From NCBI RefSeq assembly GCF_000277405.1, contig NC_017741.1:1599457-1663456 (forward strand): a DNA stretch of 64,000 nucleotides. Direction: 5' to 3'. The stretch's first letter is position 1. Each line of letters begins with the position of its first letter. Positions 7,656 through 14,986 of this stretch are shown in pieces. Position numbers and translations under genes: made by a program. This DNA is from Helicobacter pylori Shi112 (GTDB lineage Bacteria; Campylobacterota; Campylobacteria; Campylobacterales; Helicobacteraceae). The notes beneath the pieces are model-generated. The model saw only the letters and a program-made list of their open reading frames with translations, was not told the DNA's origin and did not search any database.

Positions 7656-8528
7656 ATGGATTACAAACATTTTAAAGGCAAGCATGCAAACATCGTTATA
7701 GAAATCATTAGTCTTTTAGAAAAAGGGGTTAAAAAAGCCCAAGAGATTTTAGAAAAGCCAGACGCTGGGAGTTACACCAAGCTAGAAAACAGCAGCGGGG
7801 ATACGCCCATTAAAGCGGATTTAGCCCTAGACAAATTTTTAGAAGAAAATTTTTTGAGTTTAGAAAATGTGAAAAGCGTTTTTAGCGAAGAAAAAGAAAC
7901 GCCCGTTACTAAAGAAAACGGCTCTTATTTGATCGCTTATGATCCCTTAGACGGGAGTTCAGTGATGGAGGCGAATTTCTTAGTGGGCACGATTATAGGG
8001 GTTTATGAAAAGGATTATAAGGCGCAAAATTTAGCCGCCAGCCTTTATGTGGTTTTTGGGCATAAAGTAGAACTAGTGGTGGCTTTAGAAGAAGTTTATC
8101 GTTACGGGTTTTACCAGAACAAGTTTCATTTTATAGAAACCATTGTTTTAGAAAATAAGGGTAAGATCATCGCTAGCGGAGGCAATCAAAAGGATTTTTC
8201 TTCGGGCTTAAAAAAGGCTTTAGAAGGGTTTTTTGCAGAAAATTACCGCTTGCGATACTCAGGATCTATGGTGGCTGATGTCCATCATGTGTTGATTAAA
8301 AAAGGCGGAATGTTTTCCTACCCGCAAAAGAAATTGCGAAAGCTTTTTGAAGTCTTTCCTTTAGCCTTGATGGTTGAAAAAGCTAGAGGGGAAGCGTTTT
8401 ATTTTGATAAGGGGGTTAAAAAGCGCCTGCTAGATCAAAGCGTAGAAAGCTATCATGAAAAAAGCGAATGCTATTTGACTAGCCAGCATGAAGCTCACAT
8501 TTTAGAAAAATATTTAAAGGGAGAATGA
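7656..8528 (+). CDS. fbp: Fructose-1,6-bisphosphatase class 1
   Basis: 290 residues, the gluconeogenic phosphatase that converts fructose 1,6-bisphosphate to fructose 6-phosphate. The metal-site signature YDPLDGSSVMEANF is visible, as are the upstream FSEEKE acidic loop and the RYSGSMVADVHHVL segment. It diverges from rpe, with 70 bp between them. Its stop overlaps the next small gene. Confidence 0.95.
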   Translation: MDYKHFKGKHANIVIEIISLLEKGVKKAQEILEKPDAGSYTKLENSSGDTPIKADLALDKFLEENFLSLENVKSVFSEEKETPVTKENGSYLIAYDPLDGSSVMEANFLVGTIIGVYEKDYKAQNLAASLYVVFGHKVELVVALEEVYRYGFYQNKFHFIETIVLENKGKIIASGGNQKDFSSGLKKALEGFFAENYRLRYSGSMVADVHHVLIKKGGMFSYPQKKLRKLFEVFPLALMVEKARGEAFYFDKGVKKRLLDQSVESYHEKSECYLTSQHEAHILEKYLKGE

Positions 8529-8731
8529 TGCCAAATAGCGCTAAAAAATTAGAATATGAAGAGCGTTTTAATGACGCTCTTTTGAAATTGCAAGCATGCC
8601 AAGAAGAAAAACAAGTAGCGAGTTGCTTGAAATGCGAGAAGGTTTTAAATTGCGAGATTCGCAACAGCTATGTGAATGCGGCTTATGAGAGCATGAGTTT
8701 GGGCGAAGCGGGCGGGTTTGATTTTAATTAA
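8525..8731 (+). CDS. Small Cys-containing hypothetical protein
   Basis: 68 residues that start inside the fbp stop (ATGATGA), so translation is probably coupled. It contains a CLKCEKVLNC segment (CxxC plus a third Cys seven residues later) within a helical protein and ends with a conserved-looking SLGEAGGFDFN tail. The cysteines could bind zinc or be redox active, but nothing more is visible. It is the last core gene before the restriction-modification pair. Confidence 0.65.
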   Translation: MMPNSAKKLEYEERFNDALLKLQACQEEKQVASCLKCEKVLNCEIRNSYVNAAYESMSLGEAGGFDFN

Positions 8732-8743
8732 AATGGGCTTAAA

Positions 8744-9640
8744 ATGGTTAGTAACACTACCTTGCAAAAGAATTTAGACGCTTTTTACACCCACCCCAAA
8801 ATCGCGCGATTTTGTTTGGATTTATTAAAAGATCTCATCAATCAAAATCTAGGGCTAGGCTTAAATGCATTCCATTTTTTAGAGCCAAGTGCAGGGAGTG
8901 GGAGCTTTGTTGGCGCGTTAAAAGGATTAGGGATTGCTGATTGTCTCGCCCTTGATATTGCCCCTAAAGCTCAAGGCATTCAACAAAAAGATTATTTGTT
9001 GGAATTGATTGAGTTTAACAAAAAGCGTGTCATTATTGGCAACCCTCCTTTTGGGCACAGAGGGAAATTAGCCCTAGATTTTTTAAACAAATCTTTGAAT
9101 GAAGCGCCTATTGTAGCGTTTATTTTGCCCAATTTATTCAAACGCTATTCTGTTCAAAAACACATTGATAAGCGTGCAAAATTGGTTTTAAACGCTGATT
9201 TAGAAAAAAACGCTTTTATTTTTAATGAACGACCCTATGATGTGAAATGCGTTTTTCAAATCTATATGCATAAAAATATCGCCCTAAATCTTAAAGACGA
9301 ACGGATCGTTGCACCCCCAAAAATCCGCCATAATGACTTCATCACTTATATTCATAACAACACGCCACACACCCTTAAATATTTCAACAAAGAAAAATAC
9401 CAATGGGATTTTGCGGTGGTAAGGCAAGGCTTTTATGATTACAACGAAAAGATCACCAATGCAAATTTACTGATTAAAAACCGACAATATTTTTTTATTA
9501 AAGCCCACTCTAAAGAAGCTTTAAGGATTATCCACAAAATTGATTTCAACAAACTTGCTCACAAAAACACGCAAGTTTTAGGGTTTTCTACTTATGATTT
9601 TGTGGAAGAATATTGCAAATTAAAGGAAATGCATGCTTGA
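8744..9640 (+). CDS. Type II N6-adenine DNA methyltransferase (gamma-like order)
   Basis: 298 residues. A motif X-like FYTHPKIARF (14-23) is followed by the SAM-binding motif I FLEPSAGSGSF (45-55), an acidic motif II (D71) and the catalytic motif IV NPPF (100-103). X-I-IV order with a C-terminal recognition part is the gamma (TaqI-like) arrangement. The short C-terminal half must hold the target recognition region. It overlaps the nuclease gene by 8 bp. The recognition sequence cannot be told from the DNA. An alternative ATG lies at 8733. Confidence 0.85.
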   Translation: MVSNTTLQKNLDAFYTHPKIARFCLDLLKDLINQNLGLGLNAFHFLEPSAGSGSFVGALKGLGIADCLALDIAPKAQGIQQKDYLLELIEFNKKRVIIGNPPFGHRGKLALDFLNKSLNEAPIVAFILPNLFKRYSVQKHIDKRAKLVLNADLEKNAFIFNERPYDVKCVFQIYMHKNIALNLKDERIVAPPKIRHNDFITYIHNNTPHTLKYFNKEKYQWDFAVVRQGFYDYNEKITNANLLIKNRQYFFIKAHSKEALRIIHKIDFNKLAHKNTQVLGFSTYDFVEEYCKLKEMHA

Positions 9641-10364
9641 AAAAGTGTTTCAAGAAATTACCAATAAAAGAAAGTTTTTTGCAAGTTCTAGCACAGGAGA
9701 GCAGTTTGAAAACAAATTTAGGAATGAATTAAAAAAACACTTTAGCGAAATCAACGGCGATTTAATAGAAGGGTTAAGCCATATTGAAGAAAAGCCTAAT
9801 AAGGAAATCAAAACCACTTTTAACCAACTCAAAAAGCAAGTTTTAGAGAAAAATCACCCAGAAACCCTTAAAAACCCTTTTTCAAAGCTTACAAGCCATT
9901 TTTTATACCAACCTTTTGGCTCACAAAATTACCCTGATTTTTTAGTTTTTCTTTTTGATGATGTGGTGGGGATTGAAATCAAGTTTTCTAAAAACGATAA
10001 GGGTGAAAAAAATCTTCAAACATCTCGCCCCATGTGGAATTCAAACCTGCCTAAACCCAATGCGATTTATGTGTATGGAGTCGCTAATGCAAACATCACT
10101 TTTTTTAAAGGCTCAGATATTTTGAGTTATGAAACCAGAGAGGTCTTGCTCAAGTATTTTGATACTTTAGATAAAGATGAAGAAAGTTTGAAAAACGCCT
10201 TAAAGGATTTAGAAAACCCTTTTGGGTTTGCCCCCTACATCAGAAAAGCTTATGAGCATAAAAAGGAATTTTCTAACCACTACCAGATTGAAAGCTTCTT
10301 TTCGCCCACCCGCATTTTAAGAGAGCAGAATGTCTTGAAATTTTTGAAAACGCTCACTCATTAG
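9633..10364 (+). CDS. Type II restriction endonuclease, PD-(D/E)XK family
   Basis: 243 residues. The catalytic motif is YPDFLVFLFDDVVGIEIKFSK, with P101-D102, E115 and K117 in the PD-x12-E-x-K pattern. It starts 8 bp before the end of the methyltransferase gene (ATGCTTGA), which fixes it as the partner nuclease. The frame is complete with no internal stops, so the system looks functional in contrast to the genes that follow. Specificity is not predictable here. Confidence 0.82.
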   Translation: MLEKVFQEITNKRKFFASSSTGEQFENKFRNELKKHFSEINGDLIEGLSHIEEKPNKEIKTTFNQLKKQVLEKNHPETLKNPFSKLTSHFLYQPFGSQNYPDFLVFLFDDVVGIEIKFSKNDKGEKNLQTSRPMWNSNLPKPNAIYVYGVANANITFFKGSDILSYETREVLLKYFDTLDKDEESLKNALKDLENPFGFAPYIRKAYEHKKEFSNHYQIESFFSPTRILREQNVLKFLKTLTH

Positions 10365-10385
10365 CATATTTGCACCCATTTATTT

Positions 10386-10400
10386 CTTGTAAAATACAAG
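10386..10400. promoter_or_regulatory. Candidate operator palindrome of the toxin-antitoxin operon
   Basis: CTTGTA-AAA-TACAAG, a perfect 6-bp palindrome with a 3-bp centre, about 37 bp upstream of the -10 (TATAAT, 10437-10442) of the following pair. Type II antitoxins usually bind such palindromes to repress their own operon. Confidence 0.4.
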
Positions 10401-10477
10401 TAATTTTAGTTTAGCATGGATTGGTTAAAGTTTAGATATAATGGGCTTACAATGATTGTTTAATACAAGGAGATGAG

Positions 10478-10756
10478 ATGTTAAAAGATGCAGAAATAGG
10501 AGTTAAATTTTATAAAGAATTTGGCAAATTAGAAAAACAATTAGTTAAATATCAAAATAAGGTTTTAGAAATTAAAAAACAAATGAGAGAGATTAAAAAG
10601 CAATATTCTCAAGCCAAGAAAGATGAGAAAAAGGCTAAAAATCTAGAGACTTTACAAGCGATTAGAGATGTAGAAAGTGGGGCTAATTTTACAAAAATTG
10701 ATAGTTTAGATGAACTTACTAATGAGTTAAAAAGAGAGATACATGCTGGATATTGA
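10478..10756 (+). CDS. Type II antitoxin, coiled-coil (HP0895-like)
   Basis: 92 residues, very rich in Lys, Glu and Gln, with a long helix around residues 15-50 (KLEKQLVKYQNKVLEIKKQ) and a C-terminal tail LDELTNELKREI. A promoter with TATAAT at 10437-10442 and a strong ribosome binding site (AAGGAGATGAG ATG) precede it. It overlaps the toxin by 14 bp. The order antitoxin then toxin, the size and the overlap match the HP0895/HP0894 pair of H. pylori. The antitoxin role is inferred from its partner. Confidence 0.75.
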   Translation: MLKDAEIGVKFYKEFGKLEKQLVKYQNKVLEIKKQMREIKKQYSQAKKDEKKAKNLETLQAIRDVESGANFTKIDSLDELTNELKREIHAGY

Positions 10757-11009
10757 ATACCACAATATGTTTAGAAAAGACTACAAAAAGTATCTCAAAA
10801 ATGGCTTTGATAATAAGCTACTTGATGAAGTAGTTTTAAAATTAAGACAACAAAAACCACTAGATCCAAAGTATAAAGACCACATATTAAAAGGTGAGTG
10901 GTATCCTTGTAGAGAGTGCCACATTAAGCCTGATGTTTTGTTGGTTTATATAGTCAAAAATAACGCTCTTTGGCTGCTTAGGTTAGGTAGCCATAGCGAG
11001 TTGTTTTAA
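10743..11009 (+). CDS. RelE/YafQ-family mRNA interferase toxin (HP0894-like)
   Basis: 88 residues of the RelE/ParE superfamily, YafQ branch. It shows the family C-terminal half: LDPKYKDHILKGEW, then RECHIKPDVLLVYIV and the tail LRLGSHSELF, very close in layout to HP0894 and HP0892. The His and Asp of HIKPD and the terminal His-Ser-Glu are the region implicated in catalysis in this branch. The frame is intact. It is expected to be a ribosome-dependent or independent RNase held in check by the upstream antitoxin. Confidence 0.85.
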   Translation: MLDIEYHNMFRKDYKKYLKNGFDNKLLDEVVLKLRQQKPLDPKYKDHILKGEWYPCRECHIKPDVLLVYIVKNNALWLLRLGSHSELF

Positions 11010-11034
11010 GGTTCGGATCGCGCTAATTCTGCTG

Positions 11035-11169
11035 TTAAATCCACTCATAGTCCGCCTTTAAATCGTTTTTGAGCGTGATTTCTTGCTGATCTAATGTTTT
11101 TGTAATTACTTGTTTTAATCCGGCTCTCTGTCGCTTCCAAATAAGGCAACCTAAAATGTGGCAAGTAAA
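11035..11169 (-). other. 44-codon open segment, possible gene remnant
   Basis: Directly downstream of, and in frame with, the original stop of the AbiEii-type gene, a further 44 codons are open and end in ITLKNDLKADYEWI then TAA. It has no start codon of its own and no ribosome binding site. It may be the tail of a lost gene (the ending looks like a restriction-system C-terminus) or a chance frame. Confidence 0.25.
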
Positions 11170-11880
11170 TTAAATCTGTTCTATTTTTTCTATCAAAAAA
11201 TCATAAGCGTTTGAAGAAAGTTCTTTATAGCGTGAAACAGGTTCTACTATTTCTATTTCCAAACAATAACGCTTTTTGTCTAGCTCTTTTAGAGAATTTT
11301 AAAAAATCAGTAAGTCTTGTTTGGTTATCTTTTGATCGTTTAAGAGCTGATCAAACAAGCCATCATTATGATGTAAAGCCACTGATATGTCAAAAATATC
11401 CCTTGTTTTATTGTCAGTTTTTCTAAAAGTAATCTTTTTAGCGATAATGTTTTCTAGACTTTCCACATAAATATCAAAAGAGAAAATCTTTTTAGAATCA
11501 TCAATATACCCCTCATTACTAGTGCAATCTAACAGAATGTCTATTTTAATGTTGTCCTTATTGGTTACACCTATGTGATTGTGTTGATCTATATATCTAG
11601 CGCTGTCAAAATGACTGCAATCATCTATCCATAGCTTAGGGCTAAAAAATCCTAAGTATTGAGCGTCATTAACAAACAAATCAATATCAAAACTTAGTCT
11701 ATGTTGGAAGTAATACATGCTCAAAGCTGTGCCACCGCCAAACTTAATCATACTAGGCTTAAGCCCTAAATTCAAAGCATTTTTAATGATAGGATAAAAT
11801 TGTTCTAAGGCTTTTATTTGAGTTTGGAAGTTATTTTTAACAAAATTAATCTCACTGATAGGGATTGATGGATAGAACAT
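11170..11880 (-). pseudogene. AbiEii/AbiGii-type nucleotidyltransferase toxin, interrupted by an in-frame stop
   Basis: The frame from 11880 to 11302 has the AbiEii nucleotidyltransferase fold: IKFGGGTALSMYY (GGGTALS, 48-54) and the metal pair FDID (64-67). It stops at 11299-11301 (TAA). The same frame then continues for 42 codons (NSLKELDKKRYCLEI... to ...FLIEKIEQI) to a second stop at 11170-11172. A single AAA to TAA change would explain this, giving 193 instead of about 236 residues. In AbiE systems this protein is the toxin. Its first bases overlap the upstream partner by 29 bp. A truncated active form cannot be excluded. Confidence 0.7.
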
Positions 11881-12103
11881 ACTGAATATTTTCCATAGGG
11901 ATATGATAATCTTGTGAAAACCACTCTATTTCTTGTTCTAGGGCCTCTTGCTGAATCGTGCCTATGATGTATTTGTCAATGTTGCTCAAATTAGTGGTTT
12001 TCTTCTTCATAAAAAGATCTATAAGATATTCTAGGCTCACATGGTTATTTTTATTCCCAATAGAGTTATTGATGGTGGCTAGTAGCATAGGGGAAAATGG
12101 CAT
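11852..12103 (-). CDS. Partner of the AbiEii-type gene, possible antitoxin
   Basis: 83 residues, read just before the nucleotidyltransferase with a 29-bp overlap, which implies coupling. The sequence (MPFSPMLLATINNSIGNKN, later IDKYIIGTIQQEALEQEIEW) is mostly helical with no recognised domain. It is shorter than a classic AbiEi antitoxin and lacks a visible wing-helix. Its role is inferred only from position. Confidence 0.5.
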   Translation of the reverse strand: MPFSPMLLATINNSIGNKNNHVSLEYLIDLFMKKKTTNLSNIDKYIIGTIQQEALEQEIEWFSQDYHIPMENIQYVLSINPYQ

Positions 12104-12245
12104 TTTACTCTCCCTAGTAAATTATCGTGGTAATCCATTATATTGCGAGCAACTTTAAAACCATTCTCATCTTGTAATAAATTACTATATGATTATAGTT
12201 TAAAATCTCCATGCATTTATTAACTAACTCTATTTTCTTTTCCAT
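12079..12245 (-). pseudogene. Small gene with an apparent frameshift, upstream of the AbiEii-type pair
   Basis: A strong ribosome binding site (AGGAG, 7 bp) precedes an ATG at 12245. The frame MEKKIELVNKCMEILNYNHI drifts into a poor sequence and stops at 12138. In another frame the same stretch gives NLLQDENGFKVARNIMDYHD, which looks protein-like and runs to 12079. A one-base change near 12185 would join them into about 55 residues. This is judged by eye. Confidence 0.35.
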
Positions 12246-12371
12246 TCTTATTCTCCTAAAAAAATCCTTTAAAAATGGCTAAAACTTGGAGTAAAAAATA
12301 CACTTCAAAAAGTCTAATATCACGCGCATAATAGGGCGAAATTACCTTAAAATCCCTGTGTTTTATCTCCC

Positions 12372-12822
12372 TTAACTTTTCTTATCATTGATGTGTCTGA
12401 CGGCTAAATTATGCGAATTGATTTCTAAAATTTTCTTGCTTTTAGGGTATTTGAAAAGCCCCACATTAAAATCGTTGTTTTTAACACGCTTTCAGGAAAA
12501 CCAACACGCTGTTAAAATTTTGGCAAAATCCATAATTTTTAAGGCTTAAATGGTTTTCAAAAAAATATTCGTATTGAAAAATTTGACCGATACCACGCGC
12601 ATACTCGATCACCCCGATAGCTCCGCTTTTACACTCTATAATGGCTCTAACTTTATTTTTTTCAAAAAGCGTGAAATCTGCGGTAGTGCCATTGATATAA
12701 GTGTCCTCTCTTAACAGCTTAAAATCTTTATAATCCATTTCTAAAACAGAGCAAATATCTTTTTGAATATTGCTATTGCTAGAAATTAAGTCTTGGAAGT
12801 CTTTTTCTAATCTGTAAGGCAT
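12372..12822 (-). pseudogene. PD-(D/E)XK nuclease-like gene with a C-terminal frameshift
   Basis: The frame from 12822 encodes 113 residues with a nuclease-like core: TTADFTLFEKN and then RAIIECKSGAIGV (D...ECK). It stops at 12481. In a second frame the coding-like sequence continues as KRVKNNDFNVGLFKYPKSKK and on to ...LAVRHINDKKS, ending at 12372. Restoring the frame would give roughly 149 residues. Restriction-related or other defence nuclease is a guess from the motif. The gene is isolated between the AbiEii region and tsf. Confidence 0.5.
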
Positions 12823-12842
12823 GTTAGTTTATTGAAAGTTAG

Positions 12843-12872
12843 TTTTTTAAGCGCAAAAACGCGCTTAAAAAA
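12843..12872. terminator. Perfect palindrome after tsf
   Basis: TTTTTTAAGCGC, a six-base loop AAAAAC, then GCGCTTAAAAAA: a 12-bp stem. It lies just after the tsf stop on the minus strand. There is no separate U tail beyond the stem in that direction, so it may act as a 3' stem or a bidirectional terminator. Confidence 0.5.
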
Positions 12873-12874
12873 CC

Positions 12875-13942
12875 CTATTTCATTTGCAAAGCCACTTCTT
12901 CAGCAAAATTTTCTGCCTTTTTCTCAATGCCTTCGCCCAATTCAAAACGCACATACTCAGTGATTTTTAAATGGTCATCCCATTCTTTGGAGCAATCAGC
13001 AACCACTTGAGCGATAGTTTTTTTATCGTCCATGACATAGAATTGCCCTAAAAGGGTTAGGCGTTGATCAATAAGGGTGTTATCAGCGATAAATCTTTCC
13101 ATTTTTCCAGGAACGATTTTATCCCAGATTTTTTCAGGCTTGCCCTGCACTTTTAATTCGTCTTCAAAAGCTTTTTTTTGGTGTGCTAAAACTTCATCGC
13201 TCAATTCAATGCGGCTCCCAAAAGTAGGAATATTTTTTAAAGGTTTGCCCAAGCGTTTAGCCTCTTCATTGTCTTTTTCAATTTCAGCGATCAAGGCTAA
13301 AGTTTCTTTTTTGACAAAATCAAGGCTAAAGTCTTTGCTGTCTAATACTTGAGGTTTCATCGCTGCGGCATGCATAGCGATGTTTCGGGCCAGTTCCACC
13401 ACTTTTGGAGCGTTTTTCTCATTATCGTATTTTATGGTGATTAACACGCCCACCCTGGCGTTAGAATGCGCATAGCCATTGATGATGTGAAAGCTAGGGG
13501 CTTTTAAATGAGCGATTTTTCTCACTAAAATGTTTTCACCAATCACAGCGATTTGAGAGTGCAAATATTCTTCAAAAGGCTTGTTGTCTAACGGGCTTTT
13601 AAGCAGTTCTTCTGTGGTGTGAATATTGTGGGCTTTGATCGTTTCTAAAGTTTTTTTCACCAATTCCTTAAAGCCCTCATTTTTAGCCACAAAATCCGTT
13701 TCGCTATTGATTTCTACCATCATCGCGCTTTTAAAATCAGGCGCTACTTCTAAAGCGATTACGCCCTCAGCAGCGATCCTATCGGCTTTTTTAGCGGCTT
13801 TACTCAAGCCTTTTTCGCGCAAGAAATCAATAGCCTTTTGCAAATCCCCAGCCACTTCTACAAGGGCTTTTTTGCAATCCATCATGCCCGCATCGGTTAA
13901 ATCCCTTAATTTTTTGACTAATTGGGCGCTAATTCCTGACAT
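12875..13942 (-). CDS. tsf: Translation elongation factor Ts
   Basis: 355 residues, guanine nucleotide exchange factor for EF-Tu. The N-terminal UBA-like domain is clear (LVKKLRDLTDAGMMDCKKAL), as is the EF-Tu contact motif SETDFVAKN. It starts in the stop of rpsB (TAATG) with AAGGAGCCG upstream, so the two are one operon. The gene is intact to the palindrome at 12843. Confidence 0.97.
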   Translation of the reverse strand: MSGISAQLVKKLRDLTDAGMMDCKKALVEVAGDLQKAIDFLREKGLSKAAKKADRIAAEGVIALEVAPDFKSAMMVEINSETDFVAKNEGFKELVKKTLETIKAHNIHTTEELLKSPLDNKPFEEYLHSQIAVIGENILVRKIAHLKAPSFHIINGYAHSNARVGVLITIKYDNEKNAPKVVELARNIAMHAAAMKPQVLDSKDFSLDFVKKETLALIAEIEKDNEEAKRLGKPLKNIPTFGSRIELSDEVLAHQKKAFEDELKVQGKPEKIWDKIVPGKMERFIADNTLIDQRLTLLGQFYVMDDKKTIAQVVADCSKEWDDHLKITEYVRFELGEGIEKKAENFAEEVALQMK

Positions 13943-14736
13943 TATTCGGCTCCTTGAGTGATTTCTTTTTGGATTTCAGCGAGCATTTCTTCTTTTTCTT
14001 CATTACTCACATATTCTATCTCTTCGCTATTTTCATCCGCATGGACGATTTCTTCTTGCATGAGTTCTCGCCCCTCTAAAATCGCTTCGCTCATTTCTTT
14101 ACAAAATAGCCTAATAGAGCGGATCGCATCGTCATTTCCAGGAATGGGGTAATCCACTAAATCAGGATCGCAGTTAGTGTCTAAGGGAGCCACGATAGGG
14201 ATGTGGAGTTTTCTGGCTTCAGCGACAGCGATTTTTTCTTTAGCCACATCAATCACAAAAATCATATCAGGGATTTTTTTCATGTGGCGCACCCCGCCAA
14301 GATATTTATCCAGCTTTTCTTTTTTCCTTAAAATCATGAGCTTTTCTTTTTTAGTCAATAAATCAATTTGACCGCTATTTTCCATTTCTTCAATGATTTC
14401 TAATTTCCTCACCGATTTTCTAATGGTGCTAAAATTAGTCAGCATGCCACCAAGCCAGCGGTAATTGACATAAGGGACTTGAATGCTTTCAGCAAATTCT
14501 TTCAAAGTTTCATTGGCTTGTTTTTTAGTGCCTACAAACATGATGCTCTTGCCTTGAGCGCTCGCATCGCGCACGATATTATAAGTGTATCTAAAATAGC
14601 GCAAAGTTTTTTGCAGATCAATAATATGGATATTTTTCCTAACGCCAAAAATGAATTTCTTGGTTTTAGGATTCCAACGCCTTGTTTGGTGTCCAAAATG
14701 CACACCGCATTCTAATAAATCTTTCATGGTTACCAT
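13942..14736 (-). CDS. rpsB: 30S ribosomal protein S2
   Basis: 264 residues from the ATG at 14736 ([20 protein letters not shown]). The frame is open for 31 further codons upstream, but AAGGAG sits nine bases before this ATG and the family begins here. S2 motifs [27 protein letters not shown] and [13 protein letters not shown] are present. A leader of about 150 nt separates it from its promoter. Confidence 0.97.
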   Translation of the reverse strand: MVTMKDLLECGVHFGHQTRRWNPKTKKFIFGVRKNIHIIDLQKTLRYFRYTYNIVRDASAQGKSIMFVGTKKQANETLKEFAESIQVPYVNYRWLGGMLTNFSTIRKSVRKLEIIEEMENSGQIDLLTKKEKLMILRKKEKLDKYLGGVRHMKKIPDMIFVIDVAKEKIAVAEARKLHIPIVAPLDTNCDPDLVDYPIPGNDDAIRSIRLFCKEMSEAILEGRELMQEEIVHADENSEEIEYVSNEEKEEMLAEIQKEITQGAE

Positions 14737-14896
14737 GAGAATATTCTCCTTAAAGTTATTTTGGTTCTCTTCCTCCATGCTCATCTGATTCTTAAATTTC
14801 TTAAGAACACCTAAATCAAGGATTAGCATGTGTGAATTTGACGCTGTCTTTGCCTTTGATTCCTATAAAATGATAGAAAAACGACAAAACCCTACG

Positions 14897-14905
14897 ATTA
14901 TAGCA
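14897..14905 (-). promoter_or_regulatory. rpsB-tsf promoter, extended -10
   Basis: On the minus strand TGC-TATAAT (TATAAT = complement of 14897-14902, TG at 14904-14905). It lies between inverted arms AACCCTA (about 14888-14894) and TAGGGTT (about 14912-14918), which could double as a terminator stem for opposing transcripts. Confidence 0.65.
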
Positions 14906-14948
14906 AAAGATTAGGGTTTTTTAGCTTAAGTAAAAAAGGCTTTTAGGT

Positions 14949-14954
14949 TATAAT
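14949..14954 (+). promoter_or_regulatory. addA promoter -10
   Basis: A perfect TATAAT (14949-14954), 33 bp before the addA ATG. The ribosome binding site AGGATAG lies at 14977-14983. The -35 is weak, as usual in this species. Confidence 0.5.
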
Positions 14955-14986
14955 AAAGGCAAAATAGAATTTTTAGGATAGATCTA

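Noticed and set aside
14737..14829. N-terminal extension of S2
   Set aside because: The ribosome binding site and family start both point to 14736.
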